Shown in pieces: positions 25,781-35,626 of a DNA stretch of 64,000 nt (position 1 is the stretch's first letter; each line of letters opens with the position of its first letter). This DNA is from Lewinellaceae bacterium (GTDB lineage: Bacteria; Bacteroidota; Bacteroidia; Chitinophagales; Saprospiraceae), in assembly GCA_947476195.1 (NCBI GenBank), contig CANJPT010000006.1, forward strand, positions 16,019 to 80,018. Direction: 5' to 3'. The notes below the pieces were generated by a model. It was not told the DNA's origin. It was given only the letters and a program-made list of their open reading frames with translations, and ran no database searches. The position numbers and the translations under genes are program-made.

Positions 25781-28180
25781 ATGGCAATCAGAAATCAGCA
25801 TAACGAACTTCACCGCAAAGCGAGCGAAATAAGATTTTTAAAACCTTATTTCTTTACAGCCCTTGCCTTCGCATTTTCACTAACCCTCCACGTAGCACAA
25901 GCTCAAACCCTGCGCGGCAGCATCCGTGATGCAGACAATGGCGAAGCTATAACCGGCGCAACTGTGACGCTTCGGTTTAGTCGTGGCGAAAATTTAGCCA
26001 TTTCACTTGCAACCAGTCCTATGGGCGAATTTCTGTTTGAAAAGATCCGCGCCGGGTATTATGCTGTGGATATTACTGCACAAGGGTTTGAAAACCAAAC
26101 TATTGCAGAAGTTAATGTAGTGGCAGGTAAGGAGCAGGTGCTGGATATTGCGCTAAGTCACTCAACATCTCAATTGGCCGAAGTGACCATTTTAGCCACG
26201 CAATCAGGCCGACGCGCAATGCTTCCTCTCGGTGAGATCCCACTCACCCGCGACCAAACGCTCCGATTCCCGGCTACTTTTTTTGATCCGGCCCGGCTCG
26301 CAGCGGCCTATCCTGGCGTCGCTCAAGTGGATGATGGAACCAATATCCTCAGTGTTCGTGGCAATAGCCCGGCGGCAGTGGGGTGGCGCCTTGAAGGGGT
26401 GGACATCGTAAATCCTAACCACTTGCCTAATGCAGGTACGTTGAGCGATAGACCTGCTGCAGCAAGTGGTGGTATTTTGATGTTTTCAGCACAGTTATTG
26501 GACAATTCTTCGTTGCTCTCCGGTCCGATGCCAGTGGGTTACGGCGATGCGCTGGGTGGAATCATGGAGATGAATTTGCGGCGTGGTAATACCCACCAAC
26601 ATGAGTTTACGGCACAAGCAGGGCTAATCGGATTAGATCTGTCAGCAGAAGGACCGATGGGAATGAAGGGCAAGAGTTCTTATCTTGCCAATTATCGCTA
26701 CTCCACGGTAGGCCTGTTGGGACAACTGGGGGTATCATTTGGAGATGAGCAGATCAATTTTCAGGACTTGTCTTTCAACCTGAATATGGAAGGAAAACGA
26801 GGCCGGCGTTGGTCGATGTTCGGATTAGGTGGGCTTAGCGAGAATATTTTTCGGCACAAAACTGATGCCGCTGAGATCAAGGGGGACAAAGACTTCTTTG
26901 ATATTGATTATAAATCCCAAACGGGTGTGTTGGGCGTGTCAAATTGGTCGTCGGTAGGAAAAAATGCCTGGGTTAAAACCTCGCTTGCCTGTTCCGGACA
27001 AACCAATGATAGGACCTCCGTAACGAATAGTTTTTCAGATAGAGATAGTGGCGATGATATTTCAGAAACGAAGGTTTCTGCTTCTTTCACCTACGCTCAA
27101 GGTTTAGGGCGGAAGTATAGATTAATGAGCGGAGTGTTCGGAACCCTTCAGTACTACAAAGCGGCTGTTGTCATTGATAATATTGGTCTGGATCCCATAG
27201 CGCACGAATACCTTTTGATACAACCTTGGACCAAGCTTTCCTGGCAAAGTCGCAACCAAAAAAACAACACGTCCATTGGAATACATAGTATGATCCTTGA
27301 CGTTAAGAGTGATCCGTATTCATTAACATCGGTTTCACTGGAACCCCGTTTTATCTTTTCCCGAAAACTAGCTGAAAAGCATCGCATCTCGTTTGCTGCC
27401 GGGGTGTATTCCCAGGTTCCCGCTGAGTGGCTTCTGCGGTATAAAAGCGAATTACTTCGTTCGCAGAAAATAGAACTTGCATATTCCAGGATTTTTGCGC
27501 CTTCCTGGCAGTTCAAAACAGCCTTTTATCAGCAATGGATCAACAATGCTCCCTACTTCATCAACGAGCAATTTGCACTTTTGAACGATAGCGAATTCAA
27601 TCTTGGGAATGATTTTTCGTCCTATAATACTGCCCGGGGTTATAATCGGGGCATGGAAGTTTCCGTGGAGCGAAACTTATACAGGGGTTGGTTTTTGCTT
27701 GTAAATGCCAGTCTTTTTGATTCTAAATTTTCAAAAACTGGCAGCCCGTCCAAAACCGACTGGCTTCCTACCCGATGGGATATCGGACATTTAGTCAACC
27801 TTACTTTTGGCAAAGAATGGCAGCGGGAAAAACGGCCAGGAAAGGAAAGGACCATTGGCTTGAATACACGAATGGTCTGGACAGGAGGTATACGAGAAGC
27901 GGATATAGATACCAACGCTTCGATTCAGGCCAATCGGACTATCGTGTATGAGCGTCTTGGCTACTATAAGCAATATCCTGATTATTTCCGCATCGATCTT
28001 CGCGTCTATTGGCGTAAAAACCTGGGTAATCGGCGGAACAGCACCTTCGCGCTTGATCTTCAAAACCTAACCGGGCAACAGAACTTGGCGTATCACTTCT
28101 TCGATCCTTACACGCAAAAAATCGAAAATAAATATCAACTCGGTACTATACCCAACTTTAGTTGGCGGCTGGAATTCTAG
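25781..28180 (+). CDS. TonB-dependent receptor with carboxypeptidase-like regulatory domain
   Basis: 799 aa outer-membrane protein. After a signal peptide (TALAFAFSLTLHVAQAQ) comes a CarboxypepD_reg-like domain (LRGSIRDADNGEAITGATVTL ... YYAVDITAQGFE), then a plug domain (LAAAYPGVAQVDDGTNILSVRGNSPAAVGWRLEGVDI) and a 22-strand-type barrel (AEGPMGMKGKSSYLANYRYST, YNRGMEVSVERNLYRGWFLLVNASLFDS, RIDLRVYWRKN). No SusD partner lies beside it, so it is not a typical glycan-uptake SusCD pair. The substrate is unknown. It converges on bamA across an inverted repeat. Confidence 0.9.
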   Translation: MAIRNQHNELHRKASEIRFLKPYFFTALAFAFSLTLHVAQAQTLRGSIRDADNGEAITGATVTLRFSRGENLAISLATSPMGEFLFEKIRAGYYAVDITAQGFENQTIAEVNVVAGKEQVLDIALSHSTSQLAEVTILATQSGRRAMLPLGEIPLTRDQTLRFPATFFDPARLAAAYPGVAQVDDGTNILSVRGNSPAAVGWRLEGVDIVNPNHLPNAGTLSDRPAAASGGILMFSAQLLDNSSLLSGPMPVGYGDALGGIMEMNLRRGNTHQHEFTAQAGLIGLDLSAEGPMGMKGKSSYLANYRYSTVGLLGQLGVSFGDEQINFQDLSFNLNMEGKRGRRWSMFGLGGLSENIFRHKTDAAEIKGDKDFFDIDYKSQTGVLGVSNWSSVGKNAWVKTSLACSGQTNDRTSVTNSFSDRDSGDDISETKVSASFTYAQGLGRKYRLMSGVFGTLQYYKAAVVIDNIGLDPIAHEYLLIQPWTKLSWQSRNQKNNTSIGIHSMILDVKSDPYSLTSVSLEPRFIFSRKLAEKHRISFAAGVYSQVPAEWLLRYKSELLRSQKIELAYSRIFAPSWQFKTAFYQQWINNAPYFINEQFALLNDSEFNLGNDFSSYNTARGYNRGMEVSVERNLYRGWFLLVNASLFDSKFSKTGSPSKTDWLPTRWDIGHLVNLTFGKEWQREKRPGKERTIGLNTRMVWTGGIREADIDTNASIQANRTIVYERLGYYKQYPDYFRIDLRVYWRKNLGNRRNSTFALDLQNLTGQQNLAYHFFDPYTQKIENKYQLGTIPNFSWRLEF

Positions 28181-28309
28181 TGATTGAGTGGTTGAGCGAA
28201 TGAGTGAGGATGCCTGCGTACGCTTGGTATTCGTTGTTCCCTTTTGGAAAATCATTTTATAAAAATTCTTTACACTCACTCACTCATCCACTCAATCATC
28301 AACTCACTA
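28180..28309. repeat. Inverted repeat of TGAGTGA-type words between convergent genes
   Basis: The left arm (about 28180-28210, words GATTGAGTGG, TGAGCGAA, TGAGTGAG) pairs imperfectly with the right arm (about 28271-28309, CTCACTCACTCATCC, ACTCAATCATC, AACTCACTA). The first arm starts at the TonB-receptor stop and the second contains the bamA stop. Probably a bidirectional terminator. The design, low-complexity words in opposite orientation, parallels the GGTCATT block at 14.2-14.5 kb. Confidence 0.6.
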
Positions 28310-30868
28310 ATCGGGCTCAAAGCCCAAAATGATACTAAACCGCGCATAATCTGAAATTTTGCGGCTTGGATATAATGCGGGCTTGTCAATTCCAATACCG
28401 TAGTCAAATCCAAGTGTACCAAACATTGGCAGGAATACGCGCAAACCCATTCCTACAGAACGTTTGATATCAAAAGGATTGAAGTCCCTTAAAGTAGCCC
28501 ATGCATTTCCACCTTGCGCAAATGCAGTAAGGAAAATCGTGCTTTGTGGATTGAGGGAGATGGGGTATCGGAGTTCCACCGTGTATTTATTGAACACACC
28601 TGCACCACCAGGGAAACGCGCCATAATATCGGAAGAGGTGTAACCTCTCAAACTGATGATGTCGCGGGCATTTAGGCCAAAATTCTGATTGTTCAGACCG
28701 TCTCCTCCAAGTTCAAAGCGCTCGAAAGGGCTGAGACTGGTCTTTTCGCTCCACTTGGTCAGGATACCGATTTTAGCGGATGTTTTCAGGACCAACTTAC
28801 CTACCAGGTTTGTATACCATTCAGCATCTACGCGCCATTTCAGGTATTCTATATATTTATAGACCTCTTCAACGGGTGCTGTATTATAAAAACTACCGTC
28901 TTTGAACCAGGAGTAGGGAGGAGTCGCATTCAACTTTACAGAAATAAGCGACCCTTGTTTGGGGAAGATTGGGTCATTGATGCTATTTCGTGCAAGTGTG
29001 AGGCCAAGGCTATAGTTGTGGTAAATACCATCCGTAACCCGACGGCCCAAGTCATCTACGAAACCATAAGAAATAGCATTGTCGAGGCTTAGATTCTGAA
29101 TGTCAGCGTCGGCACGGAAAACAAAATTGTCGTCAGGCCATTTCAAGCGGGTGCCTAAGCCCACGGTTCCTTGTAGGATTGAAAGCCGCTGAAAACTTTC
29201 AGACCCGGAGAAGCCTGAGGAAAAACGATTGTAAAAGCCTGCTACAGTAAGCGAATTAGGCTTTTTCCCTCCCATCCAAGGTTCCGTGAATGAGATATTA
29301 TAAGATTGATACCTGTCGCCGGATGTTTGGCCACGGATACTTAAACGTTGTCCATCTCCTTGAGGAAGTGGACTCCAGGTGGACTTGTCTTTAATATTTC
29401 GAATAGAAAAGTTGTTGAACGTGACACCCAAAGTTCCAATAACTCCCCCCTTACTATAGGCCGTGGCGGGCTGGTAGCCAGCCGAAAGTTCCAACTGGTC
29501 GGAAGGCTTTTCTTCTACAGTATATTCAACATCCACCGTGCCTCGGTCGGCGTTTACAGGGGTATTGATTCCTAGTTTTTCCGGATTGAAATAGCCAAGA
29601 TTCACAATCTCACGTTGTGAGCGGATGATGTCTGCACGGCTAAACTTATCGCCCGGGCGTGTGTACAATTCCCGACGAATGATATGTTCGTGCGTCCGAT
29701 CATTGCCTTTGATGATTACTCGGTCAATGGTAGCCTTTGGGCCTTCATAAATGCGGAGTTCTAGGTCGATGGAATCATTTTCAATGGCTGTTTCAACAGG
29801 ATCAACCCTGAAAAACAGATAACCATTGTCAAGATAAAGCGAGGAAATATCACGGCCATCCTGGCTGAAGGAAAGTCTGGTGTCTAAAAGGGTCTTATTG
29901 AAAACATCTCCTTTTTTGAGGCCAAGTACCTGGTCCAGGTATTTTGTTTCGTACAGGGTGTTACCCTTCCAACGAATATTGCGAAAATAGTACCGATTGC
30001 CTTCTTCAATGGTCATCTGGATCATTAAAAGGCCCTTTGGGGTACGCCATAAACTATCTTTTACCACCCTTGCGTCGCGAAAGCCGAGATTATTATAGTA
30101 GGTCTCAATTTTCCGCTTGTCTTCTTCGTAAAGTTCTTGTACGAGCTTTGATTTTTTAAAGATCCGATTTTTTTGGTGGGTTTCCTTCATTTTTTTGCGC
30201 AAAACCTGTGATTTTACGCTCGAATTCCCTACAAATTGGATGTCCTTGATTTTTACTTTTATGCCTGGGGTAATTACAAATTCAAGTCGCGTAGCATTGG
30301 TAGCACGCTCGTCTGGGAAAGAATTGATCTTCACCCGAGCATTCAGATTGCCTTTCTCTATAAAATAGTCCTCCAATTCATGGACTATTGTAGCCTTTAC
30401 GTTATCTGTCAGGATCGTTCCTTTTTGTAAAAACTTATTGATGATGCCATTCAGATCTTCATGCTTGCTTTTTTTTACGCCAACGAATGTGTGGCGTGTA
30501 TAACGCGGGAGCTCCTTTAATGCGATCTCGAGAAAGATTTTATCCCCCACCGTACGCTCTTGGTTGATCTTTACATCGGTGAAAAGCTTGAGATTCCAGA
30601 GCGTGTGTACTGCATTGGCGAAGTCTGTACCAGGAACTCGAACTTTGTTGCCGACGCGCAGGCCCGAAAGTGAAATGAGCGTGTTAGCATCTGCATATTG
30701 CACGCCAGAAACCCGTACTCCACCTATTTCGTACTCTTTTTGCTGGGAGTAATCCAATGCAGGCAGGATTGTATCAGGCGTTTGTGCAGAGGCGGAAAAC
30801 GGAGCTAAAATGACCACTGCAAGCAAGAAGGAAAGCGCAGTGGGTTTTATTTTTTGCAATAATTTCAT
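28307..30868 (-). CDS. bamA: Outer membrane protein assembly factor BamA
   Basis: Omp85-family insertase for beta-barrel proteins, 853 aa from the ATG at 30868 (MKLLQKIKPTALSFLLAVV, signal peptide); seven further codons are open upstream. Five POTRA repeats cover about residues 45-440 (VRVSGVQYADANTL, IKDIQFVGNSSVK, FRNIRWKGNTLYET, IDRVIIKGNDRTHEHIIRREL among their starts). The C-terminal 16-strand barrel has the conserved loop-6 motif ISLRGYTSSD. It is the last gene of a cluster after a lipoprotein chaperone and a SurA-like PPIase, which supports a shared role in OMP transport. The stop lies in an inverted repeat. Confidence 0.95.
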   Translation of the reverse strand: MKLLQKIKPTALSFLLAVVILAPFSASAQTPDTILPALDYSQQKEYEIGGVRVSGVQYADANTLISLSGLRVGNKVRVPGTDFANAVHTLWNLKLFTDVKINQERTVGDKIFLEIALKELPRYTRHTFVGVKKSKHEDLNGIINKFLQKGTILTDNVKATIVHELEDYFIEKGNLNARVKINSFPDERATNATRLEFVITPGIKVKIKDIQFVGNSSVKSQVLRKKMKETHQKNRIFKKSKLVQELYEEDKRKIETYYNNLGFRDARVVKDSLWRTPKGLLMIQMTIEEGNRYYFRNIRWKGNTLYETKYLDQVLGLKKGDVFNKTLLDTRLSFSQDGRDISSLYLDNGYLFFRVDPVETAIENDSIDLELRIYEGPKATIDRVIIKGNDRTHEHIIRRELYTRPGDKFSRADIIRSQREIVNLGYFNPEKLGINTPVNADRGTVDVEYTVEEKPSDQLELSAGYQPATAYSKGGVIGTLGVTFNNFSIRNIKDKSTWSPLPQGDGQRLSIRGQTSGDRYQSYNISFTEPWMGGKKPNSLTVAGFYNRFSSGFSGSESFQRLSILQGTVGLGTRLKWPDDNFVFRADADIQNLSLDNAISYGFVDDLGRRVTDGIYHNYSLGLTLARNSINDPIFPKQGSLISVKLNATPPYSWFKDGSFYNTAPVEEVYKYIEYLKWRVDAEWYTNLVGKLVLKTSAKIGILTKWSEKTSLSPFERFELGGDGLNNQNFGLNARDIISLRGYTSSDIMARFPGGAGVFNKYTVELRYPISLNPQSTIFLTAFAQGGNAWATLRDFNPFDIKRSVGMGLRVFLPMFGTLGFDYGIGIDKPALYPSRKISDYARFSIILGFEPD

Positions 30869-30986
30869 GTTCAAAAAGCTGTGGCACAAAAATTTTATGC
30901 CTGAAGGTCAAAGTAGTTGTGGGTATTTTTTGCTGATCCGGATGTGCTGAATACTCCTGTATCCAATACGATGTACCAAATCATAA

Positions 30987-32348
30987 TCATTGCCTGCGTG
31001 CTGCCGAAATCCCAATCATTTCCTGTAAATTATCACACTTGGAGAACATGTCACTCACGCTGAGGTAAGTTGTATTAATTTTTTGTAGCACCCATTTTTC
31101 GGTGTATTCACCCTTCTTTTGTTCGATTGCGGCGGTTTGTATTTTCCCATAGTCTAATTTCAGATCCGCCTTGTGCGGTTTAGAGCGACTTACCAGTTGT
31201 ACCAAGCGGAATTGATCGCTGCCATCCGCACTTTTGAATCGGAAGGGTTCAGCCAAATCGCCTTCTTTGATGCCGTCGATGGCAAAAAAGACACTTGTTT
31301 CCAGGTCAGCTACTTCAAAATAGCTGGTACCTGAGCGTGGATTTGTCACACGCCCATCGTTATTGAAACTTTGCTGGTTTTTGTCTCCGATTTGCTTCAC
31401 AGCCTCGGAGAACGAAATCTTGCCATCTCGAATGAGTTGGCGGACCGAGTCAAGTTTTGCTTTTGATGCATCCAGGTCGGCTTCGGTAATTTCTGGCTTT
31501 ATTAGAATATGTCTGCAGTGTATCAGGTTGCCGCGGCGTTCCAGAAGCTGAATGATATGAAAACCAAAATCAGTTTCAATAATAGGGCTGATTTGATTAG
31601 GCTCCAGATTATAAGCTGTAGCCTCAAATTCGGGTACGAAAGTGCCCCGTTTTTGAAAACCTAAATCACCGCCCTGTGCTCCACTACCAGGATCTTCACT
31701 GTATTTTTTTGCCAACTCAGCAAAATCTTCCCCTTTTTCGGTAATTCGCTTAAGTATATCTTCAATACGCTGACGCGCTTTGATATGCTCTTCAGGGTTG
31801 ACCTTAGGTTTGTAAACGATCTCCCGGACCTCCACTTCAGCATTGAAATATGGGAGCGAATCTTTAGGGATATTGGCAAAAAAACGCTGCACCTCCAAAG
31901 GGGTAATGGTTGCTTTTTCTGTCACCTTAGTCTGCATCCTTTCGGCCAGGAGTTGGTTACGCATATCTGAACCAAGTTGCGTTTTCATCTGGCTAACACT
32001 CTGACCATAGAAGTCTTGAATGGCCTTTTCGTCCTGATTAAAATAGGTAAGTAAGCGCTCAATCCGGGCATCAATTTGAGACTCGACTTCTTCCTCAGTT
32101 ACCTCGACAGAGTCGAGTTTTGCCTGATTTACGAGTAATTTTTGAACGATAAGGTTCTGAAGTACTACGCATTGATATTCTGGCGGCAGGGCAGGCTGGT
32201 CTTTTTTGGCAAAACTGTATTGTTCCTGCACCTCACTTAGCAAGATAATCTCGCCACCCACGGTCGCTACCACCCGGTCGATCACCGCTTTATCATTTTG
32301 GGCAAATAATCCCAGCGGAAAAAGGAATAATAGAAGTAATCTGGTCAT
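30987..32348 (-). CDS. SurA-like periplasmic peptidyl-prolyl isomerase/chaperone
   Basis: 453 aa from the ATG at 32348 ([17 protein letters not shown], signal peptide); the frame stays open 37 codons upstream without a signal. A SurA-type N-terminal domain ([21 protein letters not shown]) is followed by two parvulin rotamase domains: the first is well conserved ([28 protein letters not shown] ... [16 protein letters not shown]), the second ([15 protein letters not shown] ...) is more divergent. It escorts unfolded OMPs through the periplasm. It lies between a related lipoprotein gene (112 nt upstream) and bamA (118 nt downstream), all on one strand. Confidence 0.93.
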   Translation of the reverse strand: MTRLLLLFLFPLGLFAQNDKAVIDRVVATVGGEIILLSEVQEQYSFAKKDQPALPPEYQCVVLQNLIVQKLLVNQAKLDSVEVTEEEVESQIDARIERLLTYFNQDEKAIQDFYGQSVSQMKTQLGSDMRNQLLAERMQTKVTEKATITPLEVQRFFANIPKDSLPYFNAEVEVREIVYKPKVNPEEHIKARQRIEDILKRITEKGEDFAELAKKYSEDPGSGAQGGDLGFQKRGTFVPEFEATAYNLEPNQISPIIETDFGFHIIQLLERRGNLIHCRHILIKPEITEADLDASKAKLDSVRQLIRDGKISFSEAVKQIGDKNQQSFNNDGRVTNPRSGTSYFEVADLETSVFFAIDGIKEGDLAEPFRFKSADGSDQFRLVQLVSRSKPHKADLKLDYGKIQTAAIEQKKGEYTEKWVLQKINTTYLSVSDMFSKCDNLQEMIGISAARRQ

Positions 32349-32459
32349 ATTGTTAGTTGAAAATCTTTGTTGGACTTTTGGACCTTTTACCATTGGATCG
32401 ATGAACTTAAGATGCGATTGACTATCAAAGTCTAAAATACCAGCGAGACCAGGGTTCAT

Positions 32460-33335
32460 TCACTGAATGATCTTAATATTTTCGCGCCGCAATTCTTTCT
32501 GATATAGGTCCTCTTTCCAGCGTTCCAAAAGTTCTTGTTTGCGCTTGTGGAGGATAATTTTTTGAGCTTGGTCTTTGGCATAATCAAAGGGAGCAGTTGT
32601 TTTTCCCTGAACAGCTTCAGTTACCCGGTAATAATATCGAAAATCGCCATCTGATAAAGTGCCTTCTCGGCGTGAACCTACATTTTCAGAAGTCAAGGTC
32701 CCTTTTGGTAATAAAAGAGCTACTTCTTGCAACGTATACCATTTTTCCGGATCAAGTAACGTTACCGTTGCCCATTGCTTGGCAAAAGCATTGAGTTTGG
32801 CCTCATCGGTTGGGTTATGGCTGTACCAAAGTTTGTTGATTTCGTTTTGCGGAGCCTGTAAAGAGATTTTAAGTAAAGAACATTTCAGAATCGTACTTTC
32901 AAGCTGGAACTGATCCATGTTGCTTTCGTAATAAGCCTTTAATTCATCTTCGGCTACGGTACTATCAAGTTTTTCAGCAATAAGCCTTTCCTCAAAATTA
33001 AAGCGGACAAGACTGGCTCTGTAGCTCCGGACGAGTTCGTCAATGTCAAGTTCTTTAGATATACTACGCTCTGCTTCATACATCATTAATTGCTCCCGCA
33101 ACCAACGCTGCACATAGGCTGCAACCAACAGGGTACTGTCAGCGGGCAAGGTGCCTGTAGACACAACACCTTCTAATTCAGAGAGATAAAGTTTACGATC
33201 GTAAACTCTTGCCAGTAATTTGTCTTCCTTTTTTCCCTCCGCTTTTTTACCACAGTGCCATAGGCAGGTAAAGCAAAGGAGTAAAAGGAAACCTGCCAAT
33301 TTATTAAATCCAGCAAGCAAAAAGAGTTTATTCAT
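32460..33335 (-). CDS. Lipoprotein related to SurA/PPIase chaperones, without a clear rotamase domain
   Basis: 291 aa from the ATG at 33335 (MNKLFLLAGFNKLAGFLLLLC). Lipobox CLWHC places it in a membrane leaflet facing the periplasm. The rest looks like the helical chaperone part of SurA/PrsA (VQRWLREQLMMYEAERSI, YRASLVRFNFEERLIAEKL, ELKAYYESNMDQFQLEST), and a region like the C-terminal helices (FDYAKDQAQKIILHKRKQELLERWKEDLY). The parvulin core motif GGDLGF is absent. It is first in the three-gene cluster with the PPIase and bamA, so a holdase role for outer-membrane proteins is likely but inferred. Confidence 0.8.
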   Translation of the reverse strand: MNKLFLLAGFNKLAGFLLLLCFTCLWHCGKKAEGKKEDKLLARVYDRKLYLSELEGVVSTGTLPADSTLLVAAYVQRWLREQLMMYEAERSISKELDIDELVRSYRASLVRFNFEERLIAEKLDSTVAEDELKAYYESNMDQFQLESTILKCSLLKISLQAPQNEINKLWYSHNPTDEAKLNAFAKQWATVTLLDPEKWYTLQEVALLLPKGTLTSENVGSRREGTLSDGDFRYYYRVTEAVQGKTTAPFDYAKDQAQKIILHKRKQELLERWKEDLYQKELRRENIKIIQ

Positions 33336-33359
33336 GGTCAATATTTGCCAAAAGGCTGG

Positions 33360-33367
33360 CAAAGGTA
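33360..33367 (-). promoter_or_regulatory. -7 box of the lipoprotein-PPIase-bamA cluster
   Basis: The plus strand CAAAGGTA reads TACCTTTG on the coding strand, 25 nt upstream of the ATG at 33335. It is the only good -7 match seen for the three-gene cluster. Confidence 0.5.
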
Positions 33368-33475
33368 GGCTAATTGACCTGAAAAGTATGCAGTTGAAAG
33401 TAGCAACTCTCAAGTTAAAGTTTGAGCCAGTTCTGCGTAGCAAAGTTAGACCTGAAACATTCAGTTAGAAATAAG

Positions 33476-34906
33476 CTAAAGACTGGCCATTACACCGGCC
33501 TGAACAGAAAAGGTACTTAAATGGGAGGCTTTAGGTCCAATGCCTCCGCCTAATGATTGACGGTAAATGGGCTCTACAAATGCGATATAACGTTTTCCTA
33601 ATGCTTGCTCTACCCGTAATCCCAGATCAGCCGTTGCATAAGCATTGTAGGATAGTCCACCATTTTCAAAAATACCCTTGGCTTCCGGGAAAGTAGGAAT
33701 CGCAGGTACACCTGGGGCAGGGTCAGGCAATTGGCCTGGCGGTGGGTAATGCACGGTATTGTAGCCGTAACGCTTGTTTGATGCAAAATGTGAGCTGACG
33801 CCACCCACCGCCATTGCCGTGGTATTTTTAACTTTAGCCATTCGCCGGGTAGCTTTCACAGGGATTGAAAATACATCCGCTTCTACGTTATCAACATAAA
33901 AAAAGGTAATTCCGTTGAAAGGATCGTTCTGATACTCTTGGTTTACTCTTTTAGGTTGGTACTTTTTTTGCGAATAGGTGATTCCAGTCTCTATGCCCCA
34001 TTTTCCTTTTCGGTAACCTACGGCAAATCCACCGCCACTACCAGTACCCTGGTTTTTGTAACCGCTATCCTTTAGGTAGTTTTTATCAAAAGATCCAAAA
34101 GTTGAGGCATATAAATGGCTTGAATTCCTGTATTTTTGAATTTGGAGGCCTGGAATAAAAGGGGCTGAACCAGCATACTGTACTGGTACCAAAGGGAGTG
34201 AAGGCAACACTGATCCAACCTGGAACTTAACCAATCCGGACTCACTGTAAAAGTTTGCCGGATCAAGCAAAGTAGCGGTACTAGCCGCAATTGGCTGTTG
34301 GGTAGCTGAAATTGTAATTTCTGTGCCCGTAGTAAGGGAGGCAGTTATGTTTTGAACAAAAGCAACCAACTGATCCGTGAGGCTTTGATTTTCTGCGCTT
34401 CCTTTAACTTTCGTTGTGCCCCCTTGTATAGATGATTGTGTTTTGTTTTTTGACGATTGTGAATGGGCAATCGGGCCTTTGAATTCTATTTTTACAGGAA
34501 CTGGATTTGTTACGGATTCCACGACCCCAAAAAATCCTTTTAGATTGAGCAAAAGAAGCAAGAAAATAGCGGCTTCTGCCAGCTTTATAAGGCGCACCTT
34601 TCGTGCCCTTGCAATTCCATCCATTCGCCCGGATAGCGCCGACCAGGAGCTTGAATCATAGGCTGTTTCGATGCGTTCCAGGGATGGCCGCAAAGCTTTG
34701 TCCAAAGCATCGGGTGCAGGTAAAGCATTGAGGCGGCTTTCGAGCGCAGCCCAAGTGCTAGGGTCGAAAGGCTCCTCGATATTATCCAGGGCTGATTTAA
34801 GGGTCGAGTCGAATTTCTTCAAGTCCATTTTGTATTTGTGCAATACCAATTTTTGATTGGCATTATGAATTAGCGCTTGTTCAGGATTTTGGGTTGAGTG
34901 CTTCAT
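33476..34906 (-). CDS. Membrane protein with N-terminal duplicated motif and C-terminal beta-barrel-like domain (ECF sigma partner)
   Basis: 476 aa. Residues ~28-100 contain two related units (FDSTLKSALDNIEEPFDPSTWAALESRL and LDKALRPSLERIETAYDSSSWSALSGRM). One transmembrane helix follows (LAEAAIFLLLLLNLKGFFG, about 108-126), then a Ser/Thr-rich linker. The C-terminal ~230 residues look like an outer-membrane barrel of the PorT type (FAVGYRKGKWGIETGITYSQKKY, YIAFVEPIYRQSLGGG, FSVQAGVMASL). The start lies 6 nt after the ECF sigma stop, so the two are co-transcribed and the N-terminal part could act as an anti-sigma. An alternative start is MDLKKF (residue 27). The combination of an inner-membrane-type helix and a barrel is unusual. 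Confidence 0.7.
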   Translation of the reverse strand: MKHSTQNPEQALIHNANQKLVLHKYKMDLKKFDSTLKSALDNIEEPFDPSTWAALESRLNALPAPDALDKALRPSLERIETAYDSSSWSALSGRMDGIARARKVRLIKLAEAAIFLLLLLNLKGFFGVVESVTNPVPVKIEFKGPIAHSQSSKNKTQSSIQGGTTKVKGSAENQSLTDQLVAFVQNITASLTTGTEITISATQQPIAASTATLLDPANFYSESGLVKFQVGSVLPSLPLVPVQYAGSAPFIPGLQIQKYRNSSHLYASTFGSFDKNYLKDSGYKNQGTGSGGGFAVGYRKGKWGIETGITYSQKKYQPKRVNQEYQNDPFNGITFFYVDNVEADVFSIPVKATRRMAKVKNTTAMAVGGVSSHFASNKRYGYNTVHYPPPGQLPDPAPGVPAIPTFPEAKGIFENGGLSYNAYATADLGLRVEQALGKRYIAFVEPIYRQSLGGGIGPKASHLSTFSVQAGVMASL

Positions 34907-34912
34907 TAGGGA

Positions 34913-35479
34913 TCACTCCAAATCAAATTCCATTCGACGGGTCGCGAAGATTTCCTGTAGTTTGAGTCTTGATTTAACCAGGTTACTTCGGGAGGTGCTT
35001 TCTGCGATACCAAGTGCATCCCCAATTTCTTTGTGGGAGTAGCCCTCTACTACGTACAGGTTGAAAACTGCCCGGTAAGCTGGCGAAAGTTGTTGTACTG
35101 CGTCAAGAATCTCCCGCTCTGAAAGGTTGCTCAATGCGTCTGGCTCATCAATGGATACCGTTTGAATCGCATCCAGATCTTCTGTTCGGCGTCTTGTGTT
35201 GCGGCGGTAGTAATCAATGCAGGTATTCACGACGATGGTTCTGATCCAGGCGCCAAAAGCGGTGCCGGCTTTGTACCGACCGATGTTTTGAAACACCTTA
35301 ATAAACGCCTCATGCAAAAGATCCAGTGCTTCGTCCCGCGAACCAGCGTAACGCAAACAGATGCCCATCATGCGGCCATAATGTTCTTCATATACCTGTT
35401 GCTGCGCCCAGCGTTCCTGGCGTGTGAGTGCTTCCACGAAATCGCGTTCAGCGCGTTCCAAATTTAGGGCAATGTCCAT
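34913..35479 (-). CDS. ECF-type RNA polymerase sigma factor
   Basis: 188 aa. Region 2 covers about residues 25-95 (YEEHYGRMMGICLRYAGSRDEALDLLHEAFIKVFQNI, then FGAWIRTIVVNTCIDYYRR). Region 4 covers about 128-180 (LSPAYRAVFNLYVVEGYSHKEIGDALGIAESTSRSNLVKSRLKLQ). The linker between is short and there is no extension, as in ECF factors. It is followed after 6 nt by a membrane protein that is probably its regulator. The start MDIALNLERAERDFVEAL at 35479 is the first ATG of the frame. The target promoters are unknown; the upstream region shows no exact TAnnTTTG box. Confidence 0.93.
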   Translation of the reverse strand: MDIALNLERAERDFVEALTRQERWAQQQVYEEHYGRMMGICLRYAGSRDEALDLLHEAFIKVFQNIGRYKAGTAFGAWIRTIVVNTCIDYYRRNTRRRTEDLDAIQTVSIDEPDALSNLSEREILDAVQQLSPAYRAVFNLYVVEGYSHKEIGDALGIAESTSRSNLVKSRLKLQEIFATRRMEFDLE

Positions 35480-35626
35480 GGTGTTGATTCTCGTTGGATG
35501 GTGAGCAAAGCTCGTCCGGTGCGCGGTTTCACTTTTAACGGTAGAGCCGTTCCGAACGCTGCTTTACTTGGCGCAAAACTTTAGCAGAAGGTTGGAAGTG
35601 AGATAAAATTCATTTTACGAAACACT

